Positions 1-12,000 of a stretch of DNA of 64,000 bases are shown piece after piece. The notes under the pieces were generated by a model, which did not search any database, was not told the origin of the DNA, and saw only the letters and a program-made list of their open reading frames with translations. Positions within the stretch are counted from its first letter, which is position 1, and each line of letters begins with the position of its first letter. Where the stretch lies: contig NW_017803002.1 of NCBI RefSeq assembly GCF_001625305.1, positions 230,521-294,520 on the forward strand, in the 5' to 3' direction. A program made the position numbers and the translations under genes. This DNA comes from Branchiostoma belcheri. Lineage: Eukaryota; Chordata; Leptocardii; Amphioxiformes; Branchiostomatidae.

Positions 1-720
1 ATGTCGTAATGAACCACCAAATTTTCAGAGAATGGTGTACTAGTAAAAATTTATCATATCTAAAATTTTTATGTCGTTATGACGTAATATGACGTCATTA
101 TGACGTCATTAATGTGATTTTATTGGCCAAAACCGTCTAAATAGGTTTTCCCCTTAAAACTAAATGGTATTCAACATAACTGTACCAAAAGTGTTTATGA
201 CAGAACATTATGGTGTACTTAGTCTTATGTTGCCCATAGCAACACTGGTGACGTCATAAAATGACGTCATGCATATTTAAGATATCCGCCATCTTGGATC
301 CTCAATCTTGAATTTTCAAAAATAGTTTTTTTTTCATGATAAAGCCTAAAATACATTATAAACATACTAAAGACCTTCATTTAAACCGTTTTTGGAAAAA
401 GAAATGTAAGTATTGATGAGATTTTAATGAAAATAACCTGTATATACCTGTTCTAATGATATGGTCCGCCATCTTGGATTTTGGCCAATGACGTCATCAA
501 ATTTGCATAAATTATGCATATTTAATGATAAAATTTACATAAAATTATATGGGATGTTATTAATATTAGAAACCATGAGTAACTTGACATGAAACCCATA
601 AAATTCTATTGTTGAAACAAAAAGTACTAATTTTAGCAAAAAATGCCTGTCAGAAACCCGTTGCCATGGCAACACAAAAAATTACTATTTTATTCCAATG
701 ATAGAGAATTGTTGCCAACA
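1..720. other. AT-rich non-coding sequence with repeated TGACGTCAT
   Basis: No convincing exon is seen. TGACGTCAT-type octamers occur about five times (near 90, 102, 249, 263 and 488). The motif CCGCCATCTTGGAT occurs twice (near 287 and 467), which suggests an old repeat with two diverged units. The octamer is the CRE/ATF consensus, but its density here probably reflects repetition and not a regulatory region. Confidence 0.4.
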
Positions 721-1414
721 ATATTCTAGGAAAAGTCACCAAGTTTGGCCGTTCTACGGCTAGCCGTTCAGACGCTAGGTGACATCAAAGTTGCCGCGGG
801 CACTTTTAGCCCCCCCCCGGTCTAGGTAGGGTTAAGAACTCAGTACATTGTACATACATACAATGCTGATTCATAAATTCCGCAAAAAGCCGGCTTATCG
901 TATACGTCGCCATGTACTGTCGCGAATTCATAATACCTGCTTTGCATTCCTTTGGTTTAGTAGCATTTTTATTTTTATTTTTGGCCGGGATTTGTTTGTA
1001 TTCGCCCGCGCGCAATAGTTTGGGGGTCTTCAGTGGATGTCATTCATAAAATTAAATTGGTGTGGCCTGATAGTCGAGGACACGAGCGTCTGCATTACAC
1101 TTACGATGAACCTGGTTGCCCGCCTTCAATCAGACATCCATGGAATTTTTTTGGCACATGGCACAAAGGCTCTTACGTGTACTTTTAGTATGTAAGATAC
1201 TAACACTTTTCCAACTGCTGCTGTGTCAACTATCTCTGTTGGCTATAGGTAAACACTCGCACAACTGAACAGCTACAGAAAACAAGCACTTCATTACCAC
1301 GAACGAGACAGAGCTCCCTGAAGCTACCAGTAAATAAAAACAACCAGCCAACCAACCAACTAACTAACCAACCAAACATTAAAGCAACCAAAGACCTACA
1401 TGCAACTCCCATAA

Positions 1415-1791
1415 GGCCACACCAATTTAATTTGTTATTTCTCGGACTTTTTTCAGGAAAAAAATGAAGCGACAGGGCGAAATAAAAATTAAATAAACAG
1501 TCCAAGGCACCCCATGATAGCCGGAAATCTTACAATATGAGCCATGAAGTCAACATACCAGGCTGGTTTATAATTAAAACAGTAGATTTTGAACTATATA
1601 ATAATGAAACAAAGTTGCATTGTTACAATTGAAAAACTTTAACAACTGGAAAGAAAATGACTTTCTTCAACCATTGGGGGTCAAAATATGTCTTTTATGA
1701 GCATTTTGCAGTTGATTTAGAACCTACAATTTTTTTCAGAAAAAAATGGACAGGGTGAATCCGATAAACAACAAATTAAATTGGTGTGGCC
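1415..1791. mobile_element. Harbinger-like MITE, GGCCACACCAATTTAA family
   Basis: This element of about 377 bp starts with GGCCACACCAATTTAA and ends with the inverted sequence. It is flanked by TAA on both sides (1412-1414 and 1792-1794). A 3-bp TWA target duplication with GG...CC termini is the signature of PIF/Harbinger MITEs. It has no transposase. Close relatives lie at 27538, 34045 and 39400. Confidence 0.75.
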
Positions 1792-1905
1792 TAAACAAAT
1801 AGCTTTTGAAACCAATCGATGGCGAGAATGCAAAATTTTCCGCTGAGCGGCGTGCTGACCTACTCCTGAATAGCACATCAGCCAACCATGGCCGAACACC
1901 ACTAA

Positions 1906-2332
1906 GGCAACAGCAAATAAATTTTATGGATGACATCCTCCGCAGACTCCAAATCTATTGCGAGCTGGCGAAAAAAACAAGACGGGCCGAAAAAAACAAG
2001 GCGGGCCGAGAAAAACAAGGTTCCTACATTTTATAATTTTGACTCAATCATTGTAGCAATGGTTTTGATTCAATGGGAACATCACATATACACAGCCAAC
2101 ATCACATATTACTGCATCAAAGTAAAAAAAAAAATTAAATCAGAGCCTTTCTTGTCTCATCTCTTCATAGTTTATATCTGCCATCCACGTTACGGCATGG
2201 CAACAGACATCTTTGCCCATTTCCAGCATGTTGACCACTGTCAGAGGGAAACAAAATCTCTTGTTTTTTTCCAAAACCGGGTGAAAATTAATGCTAATTG
2301 ATGTCATCCATAAAAAATTACTCGCTGTGGCC
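1906..2332. mobile_element. Harbinger-like MITE, GGCCACAGC family
   Basis: The termini are a degenerate GGCAACAGC and GCTGTGGCC, with TAA duplicated on each side. Just inside the ends are GGATGACATCC-type subterminal palindromes, which many elements in this window share. Internal sequence (a block near 2020-2110) recurs at 8700-8800. Non-coding. Confidence 0.65.
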
Positions 2333-2369
2333 TAACCCACAGCCGACCTTGCTCCCGATCACCTGCTAA

Positions 2370-2760
2370 GGCCATGTTGATTTGATTACATGGATGACAT
2401 CCTCCGGGAGCCCCAAAACTGATGCGCATGTGCGAATAAAAAAAGTTTTGCAAAAAAAAGTTATTTTCATTATGAAATCTACGTGGTCATGAGGGTTGAG
2501 CAAATGGCACAGAATATGGTTTGGCGAATAATCTAGTCTTCAAGTTCATTTCTTTACAATTTCGTCTTTTTTCGTTTGATTTTGGCATGCTACGACATTG
2601 GTATAGTTTTTATTTATTATTTATTTTGTAACTTATGGTATATTTTTGCTCATTTTGCAACTGTTTTGTACGATTTACAGTATGGTTGAAAACTTTTTTT
2701 TTTTTGGAAACGGCCGAAAATTCATGCGCGCGCGGATGTAATAATCAAATCAACATGGCC
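2370..2760. mobile_element. Harbinger-like MITE, GGCCATGTTGATTTGATT family
   Basis: Inverted termini GGCCATGTTGATTTGATT enclose about 391 bp with exact TAA duplications (2367-2369, 2761-2763). The subterminal GGATGACATCC and GCGCGCGG blocks are the same as in the other MITE subfamilies, so the ends have diverged while the inner structure is kept. Confidence 0.75.
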
Positions 2761-3200
2761 TAACCATGGTTTTCGGAGTTCGGGAGGTCATATTCGGCTT
2801 TGTGTAATGTGGGATTAAGGTTATGCCTTACAATGGACACGATTCATCGCGTTATATGAAGCCGAATCCGGCTTTATTTAGGTTTAACACTCTATGTAAC
2901 TACTTTGTGTTCCCTCGTTCCCTCCTCACAATATAATGGTACAGTCCACGTCGATAAAACAAACAAACTAAACAAAAGCGCGCGGGTCGCGTGGTTACCG
3001 CTACAATAACTAGGTCGGAAATCCCCCGGGACATACAGGTGAGGTTCGGACAGTAGTAGACGGGTGTCCAGTCTTATCGTGGTTTGGGCGGACTCTCTTC
3101 GGGACTGACGGCATTTCCTGCCGCCCAGTTCAACTACGCTCCCCGATAGGTTTTGTAAGTTCTGTTTAGGGGGTAATGAAACCCCTGCCGTGTATAACTT

Positions 3201-3474
3201 TAGCCTGGTATCCAGTCTTACGTGATTGGGGGTGTTGGGGTGTTCAGGCAGGTTGTGCCTTCGGGGGCTCTAATAGCTTCCCCCGCCCAGTGCAACAGGC
3301 CGTCCCGCTAGGAGAGTTACGCTAATAAGAGACAGTATGCGCTTGGGGATTTGGTTTCCCCCAACACGATAGGGCTAATCAATCTCTCGTGAAATACACA
3401 CCGGGAAACCTATGTGAGGCGGGCGGAACAGAGCTCTTTCGGCCCCGACCACGATCAGACTGGATACCAGGCTA
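3201..3474. mobile_element. MITE with TAGCCTGGTATCCAGTC termini
   Basis: An element of about 274 bp with near-perfect terminal inverted repeats TAGCCTGGTATCCAGTC / GACTGGATACCAGGCTA. It is GC-rich and non-coding. Further copies lie at 43138-43407, 45902-46177, 51129-51553 and 55018-55410, making it one of the commonest repeats here. The superfamily cannot be set from the ends alone. Confidence 0.8.
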
Positions 3475-3477
3475 GCG

Positions 3478-3700
3478 CCAGACAAGTTTACGGGCCGCTA
3501 ACCGTTTCCTTCGGCAGCCAGAAGCCCTTCGCCCGCAGACCTAAATTACCGCTGCGGTGGGGTTGAGCCCGTGGGAATATTCCGCCTTGCAAGGGCCAGC
3601 CAAACTCCCCCGGGCTAGACTCCCCCGTAGCGGTAATTTAGACCAGCGGGCAAAGGGCTCTTGCGGCCCGGAAAGCGAGTTTGGCTTCCAGGGTAAGTCT
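3478..3700. repeat. GC-rich inverted-repeat element
   Basis: About 220 bp with internal complementary segments (for example the ACCGCTGCGGTGG and CCGTAGCGGT blocks). The same sequence is present in opposite orientation at 45515-45732. Non-coding; probably another MITE family with ends near CCCTGG. Confidence 0.6.
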
Positions 3701-3829
3701 ATCGTGGTTTGGGCGTACTCTCTTCGGGCCTGACGGCATTTCCTGCCGCCCAGTTCAACCATGCTCCCCGGTAGGTTTTGTACGAAGTGAGTTCTGTTTG
3801 GGGGCAATGAAACCCCTGCCGTGTATAAT

Positions 3830-3955
3830 TCCTACCGGCGTAACATATTGACCACTTTGAGAAGGCAACAATTTTTTTCCAAAATGAGGCGAAAATTAAT
3901 GCGCGCGCTGATGTCATCCATAAAAATTACTTGCTGTGGCCTAATTGACAATTCG
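3830..3955. mobile_element. Harbinger-like MITE, right-end remnant
   Basis: Only the right part is recognisable: the GCGCGC tract, the ATGTCATCC subterminal block and the terminus GCTGTGGCC followed by TAA. The left terminus is missing. Confidence 0.55.
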
Positions 3956-4735
3956 CGGGGATATCCTGCACAAACACATGAGTCACCGTGCCATGGATAC
4001 AACAAACAACAACCAATCACTACACCAATCACTAGGCCACGTCACTGATCTATTTATAGCGCACACGTCAGCAAAATCCCCAGGTCTCAAGTGATCACGT
4101 GAAAAGCATTCCAACCCAAGGAAAACCTGCAAAACCTCGGCCTAATTAAAAACAGCCCTTAGACCTCAAAAGCACGTTATATGACGTTTTTGCAAACTGT
4201 TTAGGTGAGATTGAAAACTTTGCCAACCGGAACAGACAGTAGACTATGCATGACTATAAACTTACTATTTCAATGGAATATTTGGACGTTAGCATTGAAT
4301 TTCAGACGTCGAACCTCTGCATATGCAAAGGAACCCAACATACTACTAGTTATTCTATCTCAGATCTGAGAAGAGTAGGGGAGAGCCAGTGCGCTTGGCT
4401 GAAAAAAAACGCAGGGCGCAGCGTTCCATTCCATGCATGCTGGTTAAATAAAAAAAGGAAGAACTATGCTTGGACTTTCGAGAAGGATGATGCTAAAATG
4501 AGAATACCTGCTTTTTGTTACAACAAGTTACTATATTGCACTGAGCATTTACAAGAACTTACTCTCCAAGCAGAGTTTTTAGATTTTCTTTGGTTTGGTG
4601 GGTAAAAGAAAAATTCCAGTGCAAAAAAGAAATCCCGATAAAAAAAAGCCTAAGAACACACTAAAAATACCCCAAAACCCAAACCTCTGCTTGGAGAGTA
4701 ACAAGAACTGTCTGAAATGCAATGGCTAAAAAAAC
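3956..4735. other. Unassigned stretch downstream of a candidate first exon
   Basis: No exon or repeat could be supported. A plus-strand open frame of about 119 codons (4246-4605) has no recognisable motif and no splice context, and is probably chance. Later exons of the candidate gene that starts at 4868 could lie here or beyond the left edge, but none was identified. Confidence 0.3.
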
Positions 4736-4739
4736 TTAC

Positions 4740-4868
4740 CCAGAATTGCGAGCCGCAAAACTGGTCCAGTGATGAGCCGCCTTCCCAACTTCGGTTCATC
4801 CTAGCAGTCAAGAAAGTCTCCAACTGAAACTTCTGAAAGTCTGCAAGATTGCAAAGTGCCGAGGCCAT
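4740..4868 (-). CDS. Candidate first coding exon of an unidentified gene (partial)
   Basis: Read on the minus strand, this exon opens with ATG at 4868 and runs 43 codons without a stop to a strong donor (TGG followed by GTAAGT) at 4739. The peptide begins MASALCNLADFQKFQ and ends DQFCGSQFW; I do not recognise it. The start context is purine-rich (GGGAG before ATGG). A perfect TCTCGCGAGA promoter palindrome lies about 120 bp upstream in a CpG-rich stretch. No later exon was found, so the gene may continue past the left edge or be a broken copy. The combination of start, donor and promoter motif is the only support. Confidence 0.4.
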
Positions 4869-4986
4869 CTCCCGCCCGCCCTCTTAAACCCACACGTGGT
4901 CGGTACACTTCAGAGGTGGGGAAACCCCGGTAAATATTTACGTCGCCATAGCTACGCCCCCATATTTGGAAAGTCTCGCCCGCAAC

Positions 4987-4996
4987 TCTCGCGAGA
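4987..4996. promoter_or_regulatory. TCTCGCGAGA promoter palindrome
   Basis: A perfect TCTCGCGAGA sits in a short CpG-rich segment upstream of the ATG at 4868. In vertebrates this palindrome is a core element of CpG-island promoters bound by BANP. Its use here is inferred from position. Confidence 0.5.
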
Positions 4997-5039
4997 ATAG
5001 GCGACGAGACTATTCCTACATTTTTCTGACGGTAATAAT

Positions 5040-5369
5040 GTTATGTGGAATACTAGTATGCCTCGATACTGAGAAAACAAGAGAACAAGCTAGAAAAAAT
5101 AACCAGGGTTGAGGGCTAGTTAAGTTTGAGTTGTTATTTCAACGTTCTTTCGTTGAACGTTTTGTCGTGAAAATGAACAACGTTACCGTAAAATTGGCAG
5201 TGACAATTGGACAATTCAAGCGACTTTGGCTCTCTCACTAATATAGAGGCAGGTTAAAAAATATTTAGATCTTAAATTTCGATGACTGATTCTCGTTTTA
5301 GTCGGTTCAAATTCAGATCTAACACTGGCCCAAATTTCCCACTGTTACTGACTTATACCATGGAGGTAG
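5040..5369. other. Intergenic sequence without recognisable features
   Basis: No coding potential, terminal inverted repeat or similarity to another part of the window was noticed. Confidence 0.4.
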
Positions 5370-5713
5370 AAAAAGTCTCTTAACACGATATTGCAAATCC
5401 AATATTCTTGTCATTTATCTACATAGTGAGTTGAAACCGCACTATCCCAGTGTACACTGACCCTCGCGGAGCAAAAATTCCCCAAATTCCGACGGAAAAT
5501 GGTTACTGGAAGGGCCCTGGGCTGATTTTTAGGGTACCGCCCAGAAAATAAAGGACTCATTTTGGGGCTTGTTTCTGCAGTTTTAAATGCCCAAAGTATG
5601 AAATACTGATTTAAATTTACTAATGTGAAGAAGTATGTGTCAATATCACAAAGATTGCCGTATTCAGAATATTTTCAGTTTTGCTGCCCTAAAATCGCAT
5701 TGGATGCCTTTAA
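5370..5713. mobile_element. piggyBac-like MITE, diverged copy
   Basis: Inverted relative of the better preserved element at 34908-35256: shared blocks run from about 5400 to 5709 and end in TGGATGCCT followed by TTAA. The left end is too diverged to place exactly. Confidence 0.55.
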
Positions 5714-5944
5714 CTCCATGCTTCTACTAAAAATGCCTGCTTATTCATTCTTTGGTCGTATTCTCATTTTTCTTTTCAAAAGCAAAAAGCGCGCAGTCTG
5801 TTTTGTTTGCCTGTGATGTGATATGTTCGCCCTTTATCAATGTGTCGTGCAGTGCATTTGCCCTTTGCCCTAAATACTCTTTCAACAACCTAAGAAATTT
5901 AACTCCTGTCTCTGAGACTACAGTATGTGCATCTTACAATGTAG

Positions 5945-6180
5945 TGGGGTCGTGTGGCGTAGCGCAGAATGCTCGACTCGAATCAAGAGGTCCAGGGTTC
6001 GAGTCCTGACATGCCACCGATCTTGTGCCCTTGGGAAAGGCACTTAACACGACTTTCCTTACTTCGCTCAGGTGGAAATGAGTATTGTATTGTCCCCTGT
6101 GTTGGTGGCGGCATTAATATAAGTTGAAAAAACTTGAGTGTGCCGCCACGTCTGGTGATTAGATGTTGGAATATTAAGAA
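5945..6180 (+). mobile_element. tRNA-derived SINE
   Basis: The 5' part is tRNA-like: an A-box-type stretch (TGGCGTAGCGCAGAATG) and a B box (GGTTCGAGTCC) about 30 bp later. It is followed by a conserved body through ACTTGAGTGTGCCGCC and a TGTTGGAATA-type tail. At least five more copies occur in the window, both strands. It is not a tRNA gene, because no cloverleaf 3' half follows. Confidence 0.8.
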
Positions 6181-6189
6181 AAATATAGT

Positions 6190-7340
6190 ATAAAATGATG
6201 AGGCTACTTCTTTAGGGCCAATGCACTCTCGGGGCGGCTAAACTAAATTGTTAAAGTCAATTTTCTGGTAATTCTGTTAATGCATTTTAATACATTCAAA
6301 GAATTACTAGAAAATAGACTTAAACGTTGACATCAAAGTTCACCTAAAGGTTAAATCGACGCTATTCCATAGGCACTGATATCTGTGTGGTGAAATTGCA
6401 ATGTCTCTGACGGAAAAACCTTTTTTATTCGTTATCACAGCCGGTTCTAGCTACATGTATATGTTGGTTGTACAAAACACTGTGGTTGGACACCAAGAAG
6501 ATCTTGCATAGCCTTTTCCCCAAGTTCTTCCAAGAATGAAATGATGTCGGAAATATGCTACGAAATGGCAGTAAATGTCAAAATCAGATATATTTTCTCA
6601 TCCAGAATCTTTCTTTCGCCACCCTTAAATTGCATCGGGTGCAATTACTTATTGCAGTCTCTACCAGACTAACTACGCTGGCTATATAAAAGAATATTTG
6701 CCAGGAGGGGTTGGCCGCCTTGTAAGTTTGATTGGCCTTCGGAGGGAAAGAAACTACCTCCCTGCGGCCGGACTCCTTTGGCCAATTTTACTCTCTTTTT
6801 TGCCGAATTCTGCGATCCGTATTCCCGTAGAAAGGCCTGGTGGAGGCTACAATTATTGTATGTAGCCTTCGAATTAGCCTTGGGGCAACATGGAAAAACA
6901 CTAAGGCACAGATAATTTTTACGAAGTATATATATTTTTCTGTATAAGCCATTGAAAAATCAGAATAAGGTATTCAGAAATATGTATAGCACACCGCTGT
7001 AGATATAAGTACGTCATCGCTATAAATAGCACAAACGTCACACAACTTTCCCGGGCTCTTCTCATCACGTGACCTGATTATTTACTTAGTACATGTAGAT
7101 GACATCAGTGTTCAAACAAAGCCACAAACACATGCAGTCGCTATGGGGCAAATAGTGCAACTCTGCAAATCAATTGTCTAACACAACTGGCTCCCTCACA
7201 TAAGTGACAGGCCGGTCAACAAGACAACAAAAGCAAATTTGACCTCATTACAGCACGAGGTGCTACAGCAGCAGCCCTCTGCCCTACCGTATATTGTAGA
7301 ACTTTTAAAATGCAAACAATGTATCATGTTCTTTTTTTTC
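6190..7340. other. Non-coding, unassigned
   Basis: AT-rich sequence with no open frame of note and no recognised repeat. It holds only short inverted fragments. Confidence 0.35.
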
Positions 7341-7349
7341 AACATGCAT

Positions 7350-7683
7350 GGCCACACCGACTAAATTTTATGGATGACATCCTCTGCAGACCCCTAAAGT
7401 AGTGCGCGCAGGCGAATAAAAAAAATTCCGGCCAAAAATAAAAATGCTACTAAACCACAGGAATACAAAGCTGGTGGTGTGAATTGCGGCAGTACATAGC
7501 GACGTATATGTCAAGCCGGCCTTTTGCGGAATTAATGAATCGGCACTGTACGTATGAGTTCTGCAGTCGTGGAGCTTCAGTAGCCTGGGTGCCCGGCTCC
7601 GTATTGTCGCTAACTACCATGGACTACCCAGGCCTAGAGCCAGGCCAGAGCCTCGGTGGACGTGTATTTTTTTTTGAGAGNTT

Positions 7684-7732
<49 letters not shown>

Positions 7733-7746
7733 ACGTCGGTGTGGCC
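7350..7746. mobile_element. Harbinger-like MITE with (GA)n tract
   Basis: The termini GGCCACACCGACT and CGTCGGTGTGGCC bracket the element, with the shared GGATGACATCC block inside the left end. A (GA)n tract of about 40 bp (7686-7729) lies near the right end, next to an undetermined base at 7681, so local length is uncertain. Confidence 0.65.
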
Positions 7747-7749
7747 TAT

Positions 7750-8695
7750 GTAGATGTTATAGAGCTAAACCGATTTTTTTAAGTTACTATATACAATAAC
7801 TTTTAAAAAATCGGTTACGATTACGGTTAGTGGGTACGAAATGCAATCAACATAAACGTAATGTAATCAGCCCAGGCCATTTCATTGGTCATCCTCGACA
7901 ATGAGGGACGAACAATATGTAATGTTAATCGCCAAGCAGATCTTTCGGTGGCTACCAGACGTAATCAAATTGGCCGGGCAGTATAGTCCGGAGGTCAGCC
8001 TTGTTAGCTTTGGTTCGCTCCCAACAATAGAAGGAATGCGGCAACCAAATCACTGAGTACTTTGTCACCCACCCCCGAGAATTTGGAGCAATTTGGGATG
8101 GAAAAAGGTATCGGCGGCCCTACACTTGGGCCAGGCGAAGACCATATTATGCCCTGATCTTGGTAGGCACCCAAAACACACTGTCCTCTCATTTCAGACA
8201 CCTACTACTACTGACCTAGTTATACGCGGGACTGAAATACTAGTAACAACAGACGAGACAACAGACCTGTGAAAATTGATGACACCAATTTTCTATAGAC
8301 GTTACACAGGACCCGTGCAAACTAACAGACGAATGCTGATTATTTAAACAGACAATATTTGCATTAGCAACAACCAAGTAAAACAACGGACGGGCAACAA
8401 CAAAACATCAACTACGTGAAATTTATATATAATAATGAGTCAGATGGCAAGGAATAGAAATCGACAATAGACAAGAAAAACAATCCTAATTCCGCACAAG
8501 CAAAGATAGCGACGCTGAGCGGACGAAAGCTAGATTTGTAACTATAGAAAACATTTGCAAAGCAAATGCATAATGTTTACCTTTGAACTGCTCTGTTAAT
8601 TCTTAATCAAACAGAATTCAAATACATAATGTACTACCATGGGCGATAGGCCATCGAGTTTTTGTTGAGATCGTTGTTACTTTATTTAAATACAT
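7750..8695. other. Non-coding, unassigned
   Basis: No coding exon or repeat family could be supported. A short palindromic segment occurs near 7771-7816 (ACCGATTTTTTAAGT and its inverse). Confidence 0.35.
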
Positions 8696-8699
8696 ACAA

Positions 8700-9018
8700 G
8701 GTTCCTACATCTTAAAATTTGGACTCAATCATTGTACAAATGGTTTTGATTCAGTGGGAGCATCATATATACACAGCTAGCATCACATGCATGTGGTTGT
8801 ATCACTGCATCAAAGTAAAAAAACAAAGCATTAAATCAGAGCCTTTTCTTGTCTTGTCTCCTCTCCTCTCGCCATCCATATTCCTACATATAGCAACAGA
8901 CATCTTTGCCCATTTTCGTCATGTTGACCACTGTCAGAGGGCAACAATTTTTTTTCAAAATCAGGCAAAAGTTAATGCGCGCGCTGATGTCATCCATAAA
9001 CATTACTTGCCGTGGCCT
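8700..9018. mobile_element. Harbinger-like MITE, right two thirds
   Basis: Matches 1906-2332 over its inner and right parts, including the GCGCGC tract, the ATGTCATCC block and the terminus GCCGTGGCC followed by TTA. The left terminus is not evident. Confidence 0.55.
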
Positions 9019-9062
9019 TAGTCAGGCTAAGCTAAATCCATGTACAGCAGCTCAGTGAAGTG

Positions 9063-12000
9063 TTAGGTGTTTTTTTCGTCCTGGTGAGGTGCCAGTGCCT
9101 TAGGCAGCCACTCTCCTGATGGACCGTGGAAATGGAACCTGGGGGAAGAAAATGAACAAGACTTTATCTAGTAGACTTAAATGCATCCATATTATAATTT
9201 CAGGGCACCAAAACAAAAGAAAAAGCAACAAGGAAATCTGTCTGATATTGAATGAACAAATAAATACGCATAACCACTGGGTTAAGTACAGGTCACAACA
9301 AAAGAATTGAATACAGATAACATATACATATTTACATAGTGCCAAGTAATTACTGCTAGTAAGTAAAATTGGCTTCTTCTTGTTTCTCAGTAATGGTTAA
9401 AGGGTAAGAATACTATTAGGTATGTCTCATAATCAAATGTTTGTCCAACTGTTAGAAAATAATATAAAATGCTTAGGTGTATGAAGTACATGTAGGGGGA
9501 CATGAGTTGTATCAGGCTAATAACATATTGAATTTCTGCTCTCTTTTTGTTGTATTATAAGTCTATACATCCTATGAGCATTTCTCATCTCCAATTCTTC
9601 CTAGATAATAGTATTGACATACCAGTATTTGATATTGACATATCAATATCAAATATTATTTACTGTTTGTTGTAGTGTTTGGCTAGTGTATAGGAGACCA
9701 AATTCATGAGCTATCTGCTAGTGAACAGTCATTAGGGCTTGAAATTCATTTTTTGGGGAATATATGTAGGACGCACTGGTGCACCCAACCTATAAAATTA
9801 GGTGCACATAATTTTTTTTGGGGGGTGCACCATATGAAACAAACCTAAGTACAGATCTTACTGGCCGTCCTCTGAGCTTACATTTGAAATGAGGGCTAAA
9901 TTTAAAATCTTTTAAAAACAAGTACTACAACAAAGATTTTTTTTTTTTCTGACACTTAGATGTCAAGAATATCTTATATTAACTGCCTACTATACATTTG
10001 ATATGTACAAAAAAACCTAAAAATATATTTAGGTGCACTGGTGCACCCACATAAAAAAATTGGGTGCTCAGTTCCAAATTTGGGTGCACTAAGGTGCACA
10101 TGCACCCAGTATTTCGAGCCCTGCACATGCAACTATTGGACTAAGTAAAAGAGAAGAATAGGAACAAAATGTACTGTAGACTAACCCTAGCTGATGTGTA
10201 GCTGGAGTCTCCTCTATGTTAAACTCTGCCACAGGAATGCCTCTACTGGCCAGCATGGGAGCATACATAGCTGCAGGGTACACTACTGAGGACGTCCCCA
10301 CCTGTACAGGGTACAAACAGTCAGGGATGGCAGACTTCACCCCAGCATGGCAGCATACTACACTACAATGTCCCCACCTGAAGAAAAAAATCAGGGATGG
10401 CAGACTTCACCCACTCTCACTCACTCACTAGTACTCACTCACTCTCATTCACTCACTCACTCACTCACTCACTCACTCACTCACTCACTCACTCACTCAC
10501 TCACTCACTCACTCACTCACTCTCACTCACTCACTCACTCACTCACTCACTCACACTCACTCACGCACTCATTCAGTCTCACTCACTCACTCACCCTCTC
10601 ACTCACTCACTCAATCTCACTCACTCACGCACTCACTCAGTCTCACTCACTCACTCACTCACTCACACTCACTCACTCACTCACTCACTCACTCACTCAC
10701 TCACTCACTCACTCACTCACGCACTCACCCACCCACTCACTCACTCACTCACTCTCACTCACTCACTCACTCACTCACTCACTCACTCACTCACTCACTC
10801 ACTTACTCACTCACTCACTCACTCACTCACTCACTCACTCACACACTCACGCACCCACCCACCCACTCACTCACTCACTCTCTCTCTCTCTCTCTCTCAC
10901 TCAGTCTTGTTTGCTGTAAGTATAAAAAAAGTATTTAAAGCCCAGTCCAACAAAGAAAATAACCATAACTGATTACCACTAGACACAGGTCACACTTGTC
11001 CAGCTCCTGGTCAGTCCTGGTCAGTACATCAGGGTCCAGAGACTCCCCAAACCACACCACATGTGGCCTGAGCAGACCACCACAACCACCATGGTCACAT
11101 CTGGAACACAACATCTATCAAAGCAAAGCTACATTATACAAGTTTATTGCGAAATACAATGTACATGCCTGAGGGCTTATTGCAGGTACTTACAACATGT
11201 ACGAAAAAAATACTATGATACAATTACACAAGAGACTATGTCTATAACATTATACTACATTCTAGATCTTCAGCATACATGTAACGTACATGGTACTAGT
11301 TTTGCTGAATTTGACTTCTTCTTTTGAGACCAATTCGTACAATTGTTGTATAATATGCAGGTATAATATGTGGCTCAGAAACAAACACAGAATTGCAAAA
11401 ATAAAACATAGAGAATGCAAAAAGAGATGCCCAAGGAGGGTGATTGGGAAGCTTGCTAGTCTAATGAGTGTTTCCAAAAATCCACTTTTAGAAGGCCGTA
11501 CAAGCTCAACTTCTCATGATTGGAACAAACTTCAAGTGACTATATTTTATGTACCAATCCAATATTTGTATGTATTTTACAGACTTTTTCTGGTGTCATT
11601 TGGTCTTTAAGCAGGGTACAGGTGTTTCTTTCTTAATATTAAGTACTGACCTGGGGAGATCTTCTTCAGGTATCCTGGCATCCTGCGCATCAGGATCAGG
11701 GGCACTGTGAGTGTGGAAATGCCAGATTTGTGGAAAATGAAAAAATGACAAATGAAAGAAACAGCTTGGGATCTACATGTATGCACAACAATTAAAGTCT
11801 GCAAACAAATTTCAGGGTCTCCAGCGGACGTCACACATATAGATTACTTGGTGTGGCCTAATGCCAATTGCAACCAGATATACATTTTTCTGTTTAATTA
11901 GGCCACACCGACTTAATTCTATGGATGACATCCTCTGAAGACCCCCAAACTAGTGCGCGCGGGCGAATAAAAAAAAATCCTGCCAACATAAAAATGCTAC

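Larger units (their letters stand above)
3070..3835. repeat. Direct duplication of about 130 bp split by two MITEs
   Basis: The block at about 3072-3200 recurs at about 3703-3832 with few changes (both begin near ATCGTGGTTTGGGCG and end near CCTGCCGTGTATAA). The roughly 500 bp between them is made of two unrelated inverted-repeat elements (3201-3474 and 3478-3700). Confidence 0.65.

Noticed and set aside
4246-4605. Plus-strand gene of 119 codons
   Set aside because: No motif, no splice sites and no biased composition.
5945-6020. tRNA gene
   Set aside because: A and B boxes are present, but there is no acceptor stem or 3' half, and the sequence is repeated with a common SINE body.
10347-10972. 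Long overlapping open frames rich in Leu-Thr-His-Ser
   Set aside because: They are translations of the (ACTC)n array inside a SIRT5 intron.
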